Source of the DNA: a virus | Virus record (IMG/VR): IMGVR_UViG_3300008954_003412 | Span: 1 to 61,126 of that record | Strand: one strand, 5' to 3' | Length of the DNA stretch: 61,126 bases | In this document: positions 25,369 through 34,861 of the stretch, piece by piece | Position numbering within the stretch: position 1 is the first letter of the stretch | Layout: each line of letters begins with the position of its first letter | Position numbers and translations under genes: made by a program | Notes under the pieces: generated by a model | What the model was told of the DNA's origin: nothing | Databases searched by the model: none | What the model saw: the letters and a program-made list of their open reading frames with translations, nothing else

Positions 25369-25905
25369 ATGAAATATAAAGAAGAGCTTATAAGATCGAT
25401 GGAGTGGCTTGGCCAAAAGGAAGACGCAGTATTTTTGGGTCAAGCATGCAAAGTAAGCGGTCATGCGATTTCATCAACTTTGGAAAAAGTTCCAATGGAA
25501 AAAAGAATCGAGTTGCCAGTATTTGAAGAGACACAGCTAGGAATGTCGACAGGAATGGCGCTTGAAGGCTTTGTTCCCGTAACAATGTATCCAAGATTCG
25601 ATTTTTTTATCCTTGCTTGCAATCAACTCGTTAATCATCTAGACAAGATGCAGGACATGTCTAAAGGGGATATGAAGCCAAGGGTTATAATCCGGGTATC
25701 AGTAGGATCTAAAAACCCAATCGATGCTGGGCCGCAACATACACAAAACCATATTGAAGCATTTAGAAAAATGCTTACAGAAGTCAATGTTGTAGATCTT
25801 AAAGAGCCTGAAGATATTTTCCCAGCCTTTAAAGAGGCATATGAAAACAAAGATTCAAAGTCTACACTTCTCGTAGAATATGGTGAGTATTATGGGACAA
25901 AATAG
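25369..25905 (+). CDS. thiamine-diphosphate enzyme, beta (pyrimidine-binding) subunit
   Basis: 178 aa, transketolase pyrimidine-domain-like. ELPVFEETQLGMSTGMALEG contains the conserved Glu that activates ThDP, and YPRFDFFILACNQLVNHLDK matches the E1-beta interface block. The transketolase C-terminal domain is absent, so the active enzyme is likely a minimal alpha2-beta2. It overlaps the ColD-like gene, consistent with a dedicated sugar pathway rather than central metabolism. Confidence 0.77.
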   Translation: MKYKEELIRSMEWLGQKEDAVFLGQACKVSGHAISSTLEKVPMEKRIELPVFEETQLGMSTGMALEGFVPVTMYPRFDFFILACNQLVNHLDKMQDMSKGDMKPRVIIRVSVGSKNPIDAGPQHTQNHIEAFRKMLTEVNVVDLKEPEDIFPAFKEAYENKDSKSTLLVEYGEYYGTK

Positions 25906-27085
25906 ATTTAGTTGGCCATTAATAAATGACAACATTACACAAGAAGATAAAGATGCGCTAGTCGAATTTATCCAGACGCCCGATGTAAGATTCACCCAGT
26001 TCAAAAATGTAAAAAGATTTGAAGAGGAGTGGTCAAGCTGGCTCGGGGTCAAAAATACAACATACGTAAATTCAGGCGCATCTGCTAACTGGATTATGGC
26101 ATCTATCCTTAAAGAAAAGCATGGCGCCGGAGAAATAATTTTAAGTCCATTTGGTTGGGTATCTGACATTGTTCCTTTTCTAGTGTTAGGATTTAAGCCT
26201 GTTTTTGTTGATGTTGATATGAAAAATATGTCTTCAAGCACAGATGCAATAATTGATGCAATTACCAAAGATACCAAGGCCGTTTTGATGGTTCATATTT
26301 TGGGATTTAATGGCCTTACAGAAAAGCTGGTAAACACCCTTGATGAAAAAAATATTATGCTTATTGAAGATTGCTGTGAATCTCATGGTGCGACATTCAA
26401 TGGAAAGAAAATTGGAACATTTGGTGAAATGTCTAACTTCTCATTTTATTTTGGTCATCATATGACAACTATTGAAGGTGGAACAGTTTGCACTAATAGT
26501 GATGAGGTTCACGATTTAGCTAGGATGTTTAGATCACACGGAATGACACGAGAGGCATCCCAGATAACGCAGAACAAATATAAAGAAGCATATCCAGATC
26601 TCAACCCACTCTTTACTTTCGCAGTTCCAGGATTTAATCTGAGATCACATGAGCTTTGTGCAGTAATGGGTCGAAGCCAATTAAAAAGACTGGATAGTAA
26701 TATCGAGAAAAGATGTGAAAACTTTGATATTTGGCTATCTACTCTTGATAGTGATATCTTCATTACGGGCTTCAATACAGAGGGTTCTAGTAACTTTGCA
26801 CTCCCTTTGATTCTTAAGAGCAAAGACAGAACTTTGTTCGGCAAAATCCAGAAAGAACTTGACAAACTAAAGGTAGAGTTTAGAAAAGGAACTGCAGGAG
26901 GCGGAAATCAATATCGTCAACCTTATTTAGAGAAATTCAAAGATCAATATCGCATTTCCGGAAATTTAGATACCCTAAACCATATTCATGATTTTGGACT
27001 TTATATCGGAAATCATACAGATTTATCTGAAGATCAAATTAAGAACGTTTGTTATGCGCTTAACAAAGCAGGAAAAAATATATGA
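25880..27085 (+). CDS. ColD/RfbH-type PLP-dependent 3-dehydratase (His in place of the PLP lysine)
   Basis: DegT/DnrJ/EryC1 fold: YVNSGASANWIMA, ILSPFGWVSDIVPFLVLGF, LIEDCCESHGATF. At the position of the PLP-binding Lys the sequence is SFYFGHHMTTIEGG, with His193 as first of the HH pair. That substitution marks ColD and RfbH, which remove the C3 hydroxyl of a 4-keto-6-deoxy sugar instead of transaminating. With Gmd present, the expected product is GDP-4-keto-3,6-dideoxy-D-mannose. Translation may really begin at ATG 25892, which has GGTGAG upstream, rather than 25880. Confidence 0.85.
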   Translation: MVSIMGQNRFSWPLINDNITQEDKDALVEFIQTPDVRFTQFKNVKRFEEEWSSWLGVKNTTYVNSGASANWIMASILKEKHGAGEIILSPFGWVSDIVPFLVLGFKPVFVDVDMKNMSSSTDAIIDAITKDTKAVLMVHILGFNGLTEKLVNTLDEKNIMLIEDCCESHGATFNGKKIGTFGEMSNFSFYFGHHMTTIEGGTVCTNSDEVHDLARMFRSHGMTREASQITQNKYKEAYPDLNPLFTFAVPGFNLRSHELCAVMGRSQLKRLDSNIEKRCENFDIWLSTLDSDIFITGFNTEGSSNFALPLILKSKDRTLFGKIQKELDKLKVEFRKGTAGGGNQYRQPYLEKFKDQYRISGNLDTLNHIHDFGLYIGNHTDLSEDQIKNVCYALNKAGKNI

Positions 27086-27513
27086 GTAGAAAATGGCTTC
27101 CATCATTTGCAGATCTAATTGATAGAGTTTCAATACATCAACTTAAAGAAGTTTTTATACCCGAAAATAAAGAAGTTTACTCCAGGGAAATGAATGATAT
27201 TGAACATGATTTAGATTTAATTATTCAAGAAAACGATATCAAGCTTACGGGTGAACTAATTAGATCAATTGTTGTTTTGTCACAGATGAATGAACACATC
27301 TGGTATAATGAATCTGAGGCAAGAAAAGGCCGTGACCAAGATCTAGAAAAGCTTAAGCTTACACACGGAATCAACGGTGTCAGAAACAGAGTAATGAATC
27401 TTATCAAAGTATTGTCAGGAGAAGGAGATCGACTTGATTTAAAGATTGATTGTCTAGCAAATGAATTTAAAGACTGGGACATTTCTCTTCTTTCTAATAG
27501 AAACAAAAAATGA
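27082..27513 (+). CDS. conserved hypothetical protein of glycan clusters, 143 aa
   Basis: Helical, charged protein with an opening block WLPSFADLIDRVSIHQLKE, which I associate with small unknown proteins in surface-polysaccharide clusters, and a later MNEHIWYNESEARKGRD. No catalytic motif or membrane segment is visible. Overlaps on both sides (ATGA type) tie it to the ColD-like and 27510 genes. Function unknown. Confidence 0.6.
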   Translation: MSRKWLPSFADLIDRVSIHQLKEVFIPENKEVYSREMNDIEHDLDLIIQENDIKLTGELIRSIVVLSQMNEHIWYNESEARKGRDQDLEKLKLTHGINGVRNRVMNLIKVLSGEGDRLDLKIDCLANEFKDWDISLLSNRNKK

Positions 27514-28616
27514 AAATTGCTTTTTTAATAGATAAGACACAGACTTTTCAAATTATTGCATCAACGCTTTATGAGTCTTTGTCTAGAGGACATGATTGCA
27601 CTCTGCTATGTAATTTTGAGCCAAAGAATCTAGGCTATCTTATCAATATAGAACCCAAAATAAGTGAGTTTAAAAACCTTACATGGGTTTATCACCTTGA
27701 TAAAAATGTTCTTATAGATAGAGTTTCAAAAGATAGAAAGCTTTTTGATGTCTGTTTAGGAATAAATCTTTTTAACAAGGGTTGGAAAAGAATATATGAA
27801 AATGACAATAAATTAAACTACAGTTTAGAATATTGCTGGAATGAAATTTATAATCAAGTAAGTGACTTCAAAAGCAATACAACACTTTTTTGCAACTCTG
27901 ATAATACGAAAACAATACTAGAAGAATTATCAGGTTATCAAAACTTAGAATCATTAGGAAGTCCGTGGTTTGAGTTTTTAACAAATTTTAAGAATGCCAA
28001 ATCCAAAAAAAGAAAAATAGCTTTTTTAACACCGCATAACAGCCTTTACATAAAACATCCTAAATTATTCTCAAAAGTTGAAAAGATCTTGCAGCATCTT
28101 AGAGTCTGGTGCGACAATAACAATTTTGAGCTTATTCTAAAGGATAGGCAAAAATATAACAATCGCTACAATAAGACAATAAATTTTGATGCAATAGAAT
28201 CAGACTCTGATGTTTTAAGTCATATACTTTTATATGCAGGCTCAGATATTGTTATTCATTTTTGCTCATCTGCTATTAATGAGTTAGCATTTTTAGAAAC
28301 GCCTTGTTTATCATTGACACCTGATTATCAAAAAAATCTGCACACAGACAGAATACATCACCCAGGGATTTTAAAACTCCATGAAAAATATTACAGCGGT
28401 GAAATCTTTGACGGAAAACATTCTGATTTTTTAAATTCTGATGAAATGTCTGGAAATAAAATTATAGAAAAAATCTCTGGGTTGTTAGAATCTAAAAAGG
28501 ATTGGGATTATTTTAAAAATAAATTTTTTCCAGGTGATCATAAAAATGCATCAAAAAGAATTATCGACAGAATAGAAAAAGATTTTAATGAGTCTAAAAG
28601 CGAGCCAGATAACTAG
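27510..28616 (+). CDS. possible GT-B-fold glycosyltransferase, 368 aa
   Basis: The beginning MKIAFLIDKTQTFQIIAST and the C-terminal IVIHFCSSAINELAFLETPC, with a following SLTPDYQ, resemble the two Rossmann halves of GT-B enzymes or UDP-sugar epimerases, where a Ser/Glu pair contacts the nucleotide. RKIAFLTPHNSLYIKHPKL sits at the domain boundary. Overall similarity is weak and the donor is unknown. Overlaps the following nucleotidyltransferase-fold gene by 29 bases. Confidence 0.45.
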   Translation: MKIAFLIDKTQTFQIIASTLYESLSRGHDCTLLCNFEPKNLGYLINIEPKISEFKNLTWVYHLDKNVLIDRVSKDRKLFDVCLGINLFNKGWKRIYENDNKLNYSLEYCWNEIYNQVSDFKSNTTLFCNSDNTKTILEELSGYQNLESLGSPWFEFLTNFKNAKSKKRKIAFLTPHNSLYIKHPKLFSKVEKILQHLRVWCDNNNFELILKDRQKYNNRYNKTINFDAIESDSDVLSHILLYAGSDIVIHFCSSAINELAFLETPCLSLTPDYQKNLHTDRIHHPGILKLHEKYYSGEIFDGKHSDFLNSDEMSGNKIIEKISGLLESKKDWDYFKNKFFPGDHKNASKRIIDRIEKDFNESKSEPDN

Positions 28617-29574
28617 AAACAATCTTTTGAACTGGGTTTTTCAAGATAAAGACCCAAAATTAAGCAAAGAGCCAGAATATGTCTTTGACATGTTTTTAGA
28701 TCATATTCAGGCATCTTACGACGAGTGGAATCCTGATTCCGAATTAATAAAAATTCAAGTAAGAGATTTTAACAAAAACGACTATGATTTAGACTATTTT
28801 TCATTTTTATTTGAAATTGAAAAAGAAGCGATTGAATCAAATATTTACTCTCATTTTTTAATTCATGGAAGTTGTGCTGATCTTAAGATTGTTAAAGGGT
28901 GGAGTGACTTTGATTCAATTGCAGTTTTAAAATCTGAGTCATTGAATAAAGAAAATCGAAAAAGAACATTCGAATCTTGTTTGAAAATAGATAAAATAAT
29001 GAGAAAAATGGACCCATACCAACATCACGGAGTTCACTTTCTTCATGAAAAAGATTTGCTTTCATTTCCCAATCTTTATCTTCCTTGCGATCTCTTAAAA
29101 GATAGCAAATGTATTTTGAGTAGCAAAGAAATAAGTTTGGGAAAATGTGATTCTCATAGTTTGGAAAAAAGGAGATTTCATGGAATCATTAATACGCTTG
29201 TTACTTCTGGAAAAGAAGGAATCCTTAGGCATCATGCGAAAGACGGGAAATATCTTTTAGAAAACTATGAAGATATAAATACAATGTACCAGCTCAAGTA
29301 TTTGCTTAGTGTGATTATGCTACTTCCTACACTGTGGTTAAATCTTAGAGGAAATTATTGTCGCAAAGAAGATTCGTATAAATTGATTAGAAATCATTTT
29401 TCTTCAAGTGAGTTAGAAATTCTCGAAATAGCATCAAATATTAGATCACAATGGAAAGAATATTTTGTTAACGAGAATATTATACCTGATCAAGTAAAAA
29501 ATACTTTGGGGCTAAACTATCTCAAGCGCGCAGCAAAATATGCAAAATTATTGGAGCAACGTCTTGTTTCTTGA
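28588..29574 (+). CDS. nucleotidyltransferase-fold protein, 328 aa
   Basis: ATG within the end of the previous gene. HGSCADLKIVKGWSDFDSI carries the pol beta-type motif: G94-S95 and D107-x-D109. About 200 residues of helical sequence follow (YQLKYLLSVIMLLPTLWLNL). The domain plan differs from the 8876 protein. The next gene has a related motif, so the two may form a heteromeric enzyme or a duplicated pair. Substrate unknown. Confidence 0.6.
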   Translation: MSLKASQITRNNLLNWVFQDKDPKLSKEPEYVFDMFLDHIQASYDEWNPDSELIKIQVRDFNKNDYDLDYFSFLFEIEKEAIESNIYSHFLIHGSCADLKIVKGWSDFDSIAVLKSESLNKENRKRTFESCLKIDKIMRKMDPYQHHGVHFLHEKDLLSFPNLYLPCDLLKDSKCILSSKEISLGKCDSHSLEKRRFHGIINTLVTSGKEGILRHHAKDGKYLLENYEDINTMYQLKYLLSVIMLLPTLWLNLRGNYCRKEDSYKLIRNHFSSSELEILEIASNIRSQWKEYFVNENIIPDQVKNTLGLNYLKRAAKYAKLLEQRLVS

Positions 29575-30439
29575 AGGAAAGACTCGAAAAGACTATGACA
29601 AGGCAATTCAAAAGTTTTGTCAAGATAATCCAGATTTAACAATTTATCTCGCCGGCGAAGTAAGTCATCCTGGGATATCTGATTTAGATTTTTTGGTAGT
29701 AGATAGAAAACCTGTTGTTAGCATCGACGTCGAACCATTTTTGATGGGGGGTAATGTCTTAATAGTTCCGGAAAAAATCATTGAAAATGTTCGAATTTTA
29801 GAAGACATAAATTTGAAGCTAATACAGGGAAAAAACTACAACTTAAATAGTCCACCAAAAGAACATAAAATTATTGAAATTTTAGAATGGCTTCCTGAAA
29901 GAATCTTAAAATGCACGTGGAATTTATCCAATGGGCATAAAATAGATGACACGCTCTTATTGCAAAAATCTATCAACAGAAGTATTGATAGCGTTTCTTT
30001 GCTATTAGGTAGATCATATGAAAATATCTCTACAGACAAAGCAAGAAAAGAAAACTTTAGCAGCAAATATCTTCTTGAAAATTCAATAAGAGAAGGATTA
30101 TCTGCTTGGAAAGATTTTGAAGAGTATTTAAAAGATACAAAAATATTGTCGGGAGAAGTAACTGGAAATTTAGAATTTTGTAAATACTACTCTTTTTGTG
30201 ATACATTTAATAGTCTTCTTCTTTACTTTCATTTGCTGTCTAAGCAAAACTCATCGATAAGTAAGGCATTAAAAAAGAGATCATCAATGAAAGTTGAAAA
30301 TTTTTTAATAGATGAAGAATTAGAAGTATATGCACGTGAAAGGTGGAGCTTATTAAGTCAGACTCTTGACTGGTTTAATGAAAAGAACTATAAGCAAGGT
30401 ATGATCAAATATGGTTGGTTTTTGAATGATTTTAAATGA
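29540..30439 (+). CDS. second nucleotidyltransferase-fold-like protein, 299 aa
   Basis: IYLAGEVSHPGISDLDFLVV aligns with the nucleotidyltransferase motif (G39, then D48-x-D50), but the usual GS is GE, so activity may be reduced. The C-terminal part is helical. It overlaps the preceding fold-mate by 35 bases and the M28-like gene by 14, so all three are coupled. Catalytic competence is uncertain. Confidence 0.5.
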   Translation: MQNYWSNVLFLEGKTRKDYDKAIQKFCQDNPDLTIYLAGEVSHPGISDLDFLVVDRKPVVSIDVEPFLMGGNVLIVPEKIIENVRILEDINLKLIQGKNYNLNSPPKEHKIIEILEWLPERILKCTWNLSNGHKIDDTLLLQKSINRSIDSVSLLLGRSYENISTDKARKENFSSKYLLENSIREGLSAWKDFEEYLKDTKILSGEVTGNLEFCKYYSFCDTFNSLLLYFHLLSKQNSSISKALKKRSSMKVENFLIDEELEVYARERWSLLSQTLDWFNEKNYKQGMIKYGWFLNDFK

Positions 30440-31688
30440 AGACTTTATAAAAGAATGCTTTGATACAAAGAAAACCCTGATAGGGAATGATGAATTTGTA
30501 GATTTTATCACAAAAAGATTTCCTGCCAAGATTCATAAGTTTAAAAGTGGCACCAAAGTTTTTGATTGGATAATACCAAAAAAGTGGAAAGTAAGCAAGG
30601 CACAACTTAAAGCTTTAGATGGAAAAGTAGTTTTAGATTATGATTTTAATAATCTAAATTTAATGACGTATAGCAGCCCATTTTCAGGAATATTAGAAAA
30701 AGAAATTCTTGATGATCACCTCTATTTTAAAGAAAGTATTCCTAATGCAATCCCGTGGATTCATAGCTACTATGCAGAAAACTGGGGCTTTTGTTTAACA
30801 AAAAATCAATACAACAATCTAAGCGATAAAAAGTATGAAGTTGATATTCAAACTGAGTTTGTTGATGATTTTTTAAATATTGCAGAGTTAGAAATCAAAG
30901 GAAAGACTGATAAGGAAGTAATTTTTACTTCGTATACATGCCATCCTCAAATGGCGTCAGATAATGTATCAGGAATACTTCTGCTTCTAGAGCTTTACAA
31001 CTTACTAAAAGATAGAAAAGATCTAAAGTTTACTTATAAATTCTTCTTTTTTCCAGAGACTATTGGGAGCATAACACTGTTATCGAGCCGACTAATAAAG
31101 CCAGAAAACATAGAATATGCACTCATAGGAACGTGCACTGGAACAGGTGAAGAAATTCATTATAAGAAAACTCATGAGAATAATCACTCATTAGATCTAA
31201 TAATTGAAGACGTTTTAAGTAGTTATAAAAATGTAAAAATTAGAGACTATTGGCCAACTGGTGGAAGCGATGAAAGACAATTAAGTAGTCCAAAAATAAG
31301 AATACCGACCGGAACAGTTATGAGAGCTCCTTATGGAGAATATGACGAGTATCATACGTCATTAGATGATTTATCTCTTATGTCTATTGATAAGATAAAA
31401 GAAATAGCAAACATACATGAAGAGATTGTTTTAAAATATGAATCATATCCAAAGTATTTAGTTGCCCACGATGGGTGTGAGCCATTTTTATCAAAATACA
31501 ATCTTTATAGAACAGTGGGTGGAACACATCAGAATTATGAATACGAAGCAATAAGAAGCTGGGTTTTATTTTTATCTGACGGAAAAAACAATATCAAAGA
31601 TATGTCAAAAAAATCCGGATTTTCTGAAGAAAAGATTCAAAAAACTGTCAATATTTTAGTTGAAAATAAAATCATAGAGGAAATTTAA
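30426..31688 (+). CDS. M28-like aminopeptidase-fold protein with C-terminal winged helix (DUF4910-like)
   Basis: 420 aa. Metal-site blocks of the zinc-peptidase fold are visible: FTSYTCHPQMASDNVSGILL (His and Asp), FFFPETIGS (Glu), GSDERQ and EYHTSLDDL (His). The last 70 residues (SDGKNNIKDMSKKSGFSEEK, then IQKTVNILVENKIIEE) form a winged helix. Such proteins occur in polysaccharide clusters, where they may act as amidases or deacylases on sugars or amino acids rather than on proteins. Substrate unknown. Confidence 0.72.
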   Translation: MILNEDFIKECFDTKKTLIGNDEFVDFITKRFPAKIHKFKSGTKVFDWIIPKKWKVSKAQLKALDGKVVLDYDFNNLNLMTYSSPFSGILEKEILDDHLYFKESIPNAIPWIHSYYAENWGFCLTKNQYNNLSDKKYEVDIQTEFVDDFLNIAELEIKGKTDKEVIFTSYTCHPQMASDNVSGILLLLELYNLLKDRKDLKFTYKFFFFPETIGSITLLSSRLIKPENIEYALIGTCTGTGEEIHYKKTHENNHSLDLIIEDVLSSYKNVKIRDYWPTGGSDERQLSSPKIRIPTGTVMRAPYGEYDEYHTSLDDLSLMSIDKIKEIANIHEEIVLKYESYPKYLVAHDGCEPFLSKYNLYRTVGGTHQNYEYEAIRSWVLFLSDGKNNIKDMSKKSGFSEEKIQKTVNILVENKIIEEI

Positions 31689-31692
31689 ATAA

Positions 31693-33354
31693 ATGAAAAC
31701 AATTGCAGAAACTGCCTTTAATCACAATGGTGATCCTGAGTATTTGTGGAGCTTAATAAGTGAAGCTAATAATTCAAAAGCAGATTATGTAACAGTTCAA
31801 GTTATGGACACAGATAGTTTTTGTGTCAAAGACTATGAAAGATATCAGACGTATATTGATACTGAGATAGCATGGAAAAACTGGGTCCACATCTTTGATA
31901 AATGCAAAGAAGCAAATATCAAAGTAATCCCTTGCATACTTGAGGAAACATCCCTGCAGCGCTGCTATGAATATGGATTTAGATTTTTTAAAATTCATGC
32001 GACAGATATTACGAACAAATGTTTTCTAGAAAAAATTGCTTTATATGACGACTGTGTAGTTATTCTTGAAACACAATGTGCTACCAATTTTGACATAAGA
32101 TTTGCACTTGATATCTTGAAAGACAAAGTTGTATGTCTTATGCACGGATTCAGTGATTATCCCACAGAGTTTGAAAACCTTAATTTAAATGCGCTTGATC
32201 ACCTTAAAGAAGAGTTTAATATTCCTACGGGCTTTGCTGACCACTCCTTAGACACACTCGGTATTCCTGTTATGTGTCTATCTAAGGGCTGTGAGTTTAT
32301 TGAAAAGCATATTACACTAACAAGAAATAATAGAAACTTTGACTGGCAGGTTTCGTTATACCCAAACCAGTTTTTGTCAATGGTTTCAAATATTGTGCAC
32401 TACAAGAATGCGATGCAAGGAACTGGTGTTAAGCACCCAACTAAAAGAGAGCTAAGCTATAGATCTGTTCTTTATAAAAAAGTTATTGACAATAGCACGA
32501 ATATGCTTCGTGCTGATTCCGGAATTGACTATATTGGGTCTTCATTTGAGAAATTTAAAAAAAATAATACTGGTGTTGCAGTTATTGCACGACTTAAATC
32601 ACAAAGACTCAAAGAAAAAGTTCTTAAACCTTTTCACACCAACTCTATGATAGTTGACCTTTGTAATCGAGTTTCTTTATCTGGGTTTCCGATTTTTTTA
32701 GCAACTTCAAACTTAAAAGAAGATAAACCTCTTTTAGAATTATGCAAGAATAACAAGATAAAAACTTATGCAGGACACCCGCAGTCAGTTTTAGATAGAA
32801 TGCTCTGGTTAGCTTTTAAAAATGAGTGGGGCGGAATTTTTAGGGTTACGGGTGATAATCCTTTTACAGATCCTGACCTTATGAAAGAAATGTCTAAAAT
32901 GCTAGTCGAAGAAGATCTAGATTATGTAAGAGTAAATGGCGCACCATTTGGAACAACAGCAGAGCTTTTTTCTACGGGCTATCTTTGGAACCTTTATTTA
33001 GAAATGAAAAATCCAATGAACTCTGAATATTTATCCTGGTTTGTTTTGAATGATAAAAATGCAAAGTCAGGAGCAATAAATCTATCTTTAAATAATGATG
33101 ATTTAAAGTTTGTCAATCTTTCTGTTGACTATAAAGAAGATCTAGATAGATGCCTAAGTATTTTAAACAAACTAAACAAGCGTGATTTTAATGAAATAGC
33201 GTTTAATGAAATAATAAACACGATTGATACAGGCGATATTGTTAACAAAAACAAGATAGTAAAATTACCAGAAGGAAAATCTATTACATTGTCTAAATAT
33301 GTTGAAATAATAGAAGACAAACACAAATATATGATTTCTAAAAAACTAAAATGA
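31693..33354 (+). CDS. NeuB-like synthase fused to SpsF-like cytidylyltransferase
   Basis: 553 aa. Residues 1-270 follow sialic acid synthase: IAETAFNHNGDPEYL, NIPTGFADHSLD (ADHS at 182-185) and CEFIEKHITLTR. From about residue 293 an SpsF/CMP-sugar-transferase-like domain follows: VAVIARLKSQRLKEKVLKPF, then ATSNLKEDKPLLELC and IFRVTGDNPFTDPDL (VTGDNP at 385-390). The Arg/Lys-rich nucleotide-binding loop is altered (ARLKSQRLKEK against ARLGSSRLPGK). Fusing condensation with activation would channel a nonulosonate-like sugar directly to its CMP form. The SAF domain typical of NeuB is absent here. Confidence 0.8.
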   Translation: MKTIAETAFNHNGDPEYLWSLISEANNSKADYVTVQVMDTDSFCVKDYERYQTYIDTEIAWKNWVHIFDKCKEANIKVIPCILEETSLQRCYEYGFRFFKIHATDITNKCFLEKIALYDDCVVILETQCATNFDIRFALDILKDKVVCLMHGFSDYPTEFENLNLNALDHLKEEFNIPTGFADHSLDTLGIPVMCLSKGCEFIEKHITLTRNNRNFDWQVSLYPNQFLSMVSNIVHYKNAMQGTGVKHPTKRELSYRSVLYKKVIDNSTNMLRADSGIDYIGSSFEKFKKNNTGVAVIARLKSQRLKEKVLKPFHTNSMIVDLCNRVSLSGFPIFLATSNLKEDKPLLELCKNNKIKTYAGHPQSVLDRMLWLAFKNEWGGIFRVTGDNPFTDPDLMKEMSKMLVEEDLDYVRVNGAPFGTTAELFSTGYLWNLYLEMKNPMNSEYLSWFVLNDKNAKSGAINLSLNNDDLKFVNLSVDYKEDLDRCLSILNKLNKRDFNEIAFNEIINTIDTGDIVNKNKIVKLPEGKSITLSKYVEIIEDKHKYMISKKLK

Positions 33355-34178
33355 CAAATAAATCTTTAGAAAAACATGTTGAATTTCAAGTTGACAAATT
33401 TGAAAACTCTCTTAATTTATTTTTTGAATCTAAGATAGAAAAAGTAAAAAGTGATGCATTAGATAGAGTTCAACATATTTCAAAATCATTAAATTTATCA
33501 ACTCTTGAAAGAGAAGATCTTGAAAATATTTTTGATATGTGTCTTGTTTCGTGGCATTGGCACTTAAAGACAAGTATAAAAGAAAGATTTATGTCGATGT
33601 TTGAAAAGCATAAAAATCTTTTTGAATTTATTGATAACAAAGCAAAGAATAATCAAGATATAAAAATTCTAGATTTGGGGTGTGGATTTTGTCCTTACTG
33701 GCCTATATTTCAAAATCTTGGTATTACATCTTTTTGTGGAATAGACATGTTTGGAAATCGACAAAAAGAAAAACATGAAAATACAAATATTTTAAATGCA
33801 TCTCATTCAATTGGTGCATATTTGTTTCTTAAGAAAGAAAACTCTTTATCTAGAGAGCAAGTAATAATCTCATTAAAAGAGCAAATTGGCTTTATTTATA
33901 GAGTCTTTTTTAATTACCAGCAAAAATATCAAGAAACAGCAAAAGATGTTATAGATTTTTTCAATATAAAAGACGCAAGAATAATTCAAGAAAATGTTTT
34001 TGATTGTGATTATGTCTTATCAAAAGAAGATGAAAAAAGTTTTGATATAATTCTGTCTTTTTATCCGGGCCCTACAATTACAAAAGAAAAAATACCAGGA
34101 ATACCAAGAGAAAAATTTGATAAAATAGTAGAGAAATATCTTTCTAAAGATGGAATTTTTATCTTTAATGAAAAGTAA
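33351..34178 (+). CDS. class I methyltransferase-like protein, 275 aa
   Basis: ILDLGCGFCPYWPIFQNLG near residue 105 is a good SAM-binding motif, and FCGIDMFGNR marks the end of the second strand. The N-terminal 90 residues are charged and helical. The distal FDIILSFYPGPTITKE is in the expected position of motif IV. It probably methylates a sugar or lipid in this pathway. ATGA-type overlap with the previous stop. Confidence 0.65.
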   Translation: MTNKSLEKHVEFQVDKFENSLNLFFESKIEKVKSDALDRVQHISKSLNLSTLEREDLENIFDMCLVSWHWHLKTSIKERFMSMFEKHKNLFEFIDNKAKNNQDIKILDLGCGFCPYWPIFQNLGITSFCGIDMFGNRQKEKHENTNILNASHSIGAYLFLKKENSLSREQVIISLKEQIGFIYRVFFNYQQKYQETAKDVIDFFNIKDARIIQENVFDCDYVLSKEDEKSFDIILSFYPGPTITKEKIPGIPREKFDKIVEKYLSKDGIFIFNEK

Positions 34179-34186
34179 CTTAAGCA

Positions 34187-34861
34187 ATGAACAATAAAAA
34201 TAATATTCTTGTTAGCGTTATTATAACATGCTACAATCTTGAAAAATACATTAGTAGAGCAATTAATAGCTGCATAAATCAGACTTTGCCAGAAAACCAA
34301 TATGAGATTATTGTTGTAGATGATTGTTCTACAGATAGTTCATGGGAAGTAATCTCCCAGTTTAAGGGAATTGCAAAAGTTGCAAGATTAGAAAAAAATT
34401 CCGGTGTCTCTGCTGCATCTAACAAGGCGATAGAAATGTCGTCAGGAAAATATGTTGTAAGAGTTGACGGCGATGACTTCATTAATAAAAACTTTCTTCA
34501 TACAATGTCAGAAGTTCTAGAGTGGAATGACGATATCGGGTTTGTTTATTGCGATCAGATTATTGTCGACAAAGATCTGAGCAGAAAAAAAGAGATCAAT
34601 ACACTTGATCACTTGCTAGATAACGGCGCCGGAGTCCTCCTCAGAAGAAGATATCTTGATGCTATTGGCTTCTATGACGAAACGCTTAGAAATAGAGAAG
34701 ATTACGATCTTTTATTGCGTTACATTAAAAACTTTGACGGATACCGGTTAAGATTACCATATTATAGGTATTTTAAAAGAGAAGGATCTCTTTCTACAAA
34801 AGACTGCGAAAGAGAAACAATTAAAAATTCGATCGATAAGGATAAAAATGTCAAAAGTTGA
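34187..34861 (+). CDS. family 2 glycosyltransferase, 224 aa
   Basis: Textbook GT2: VSVIITCYNLEKYISRAINS, then YEIIVVDDCSTDSSWEV, NSGVSAASNKAIEMSSGKYV and the metal-binding RVDGDDFI. RNREDYDLLLRY is the acceptor-side EDYDL block. The C-terminus is short. Overlaps the SpsE gene by 14 bases, which suggests it may use the sugar made there, though this is only positional inference. Confidence 0.88.
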   Translation: MNNKNNILVSVIITCYNLEKYISRAINSCINQTLPENQYEIIVVDDCSTDSSWEVISQFKGIAKVARLEKNSGVSAASNKAIEMSSGKYVVRVDGDDFINKNFLHTMSEVLEWNDDIGFVYCDQIIVDKDLSRKKEINTLDHLLDNGAGVLLRRRYLDAIGFYDETLRNREDYDLLLRYIKNFDGYRLRLPYYRYFKREGSLSTKDCERETIKNSIDKDKNVKS

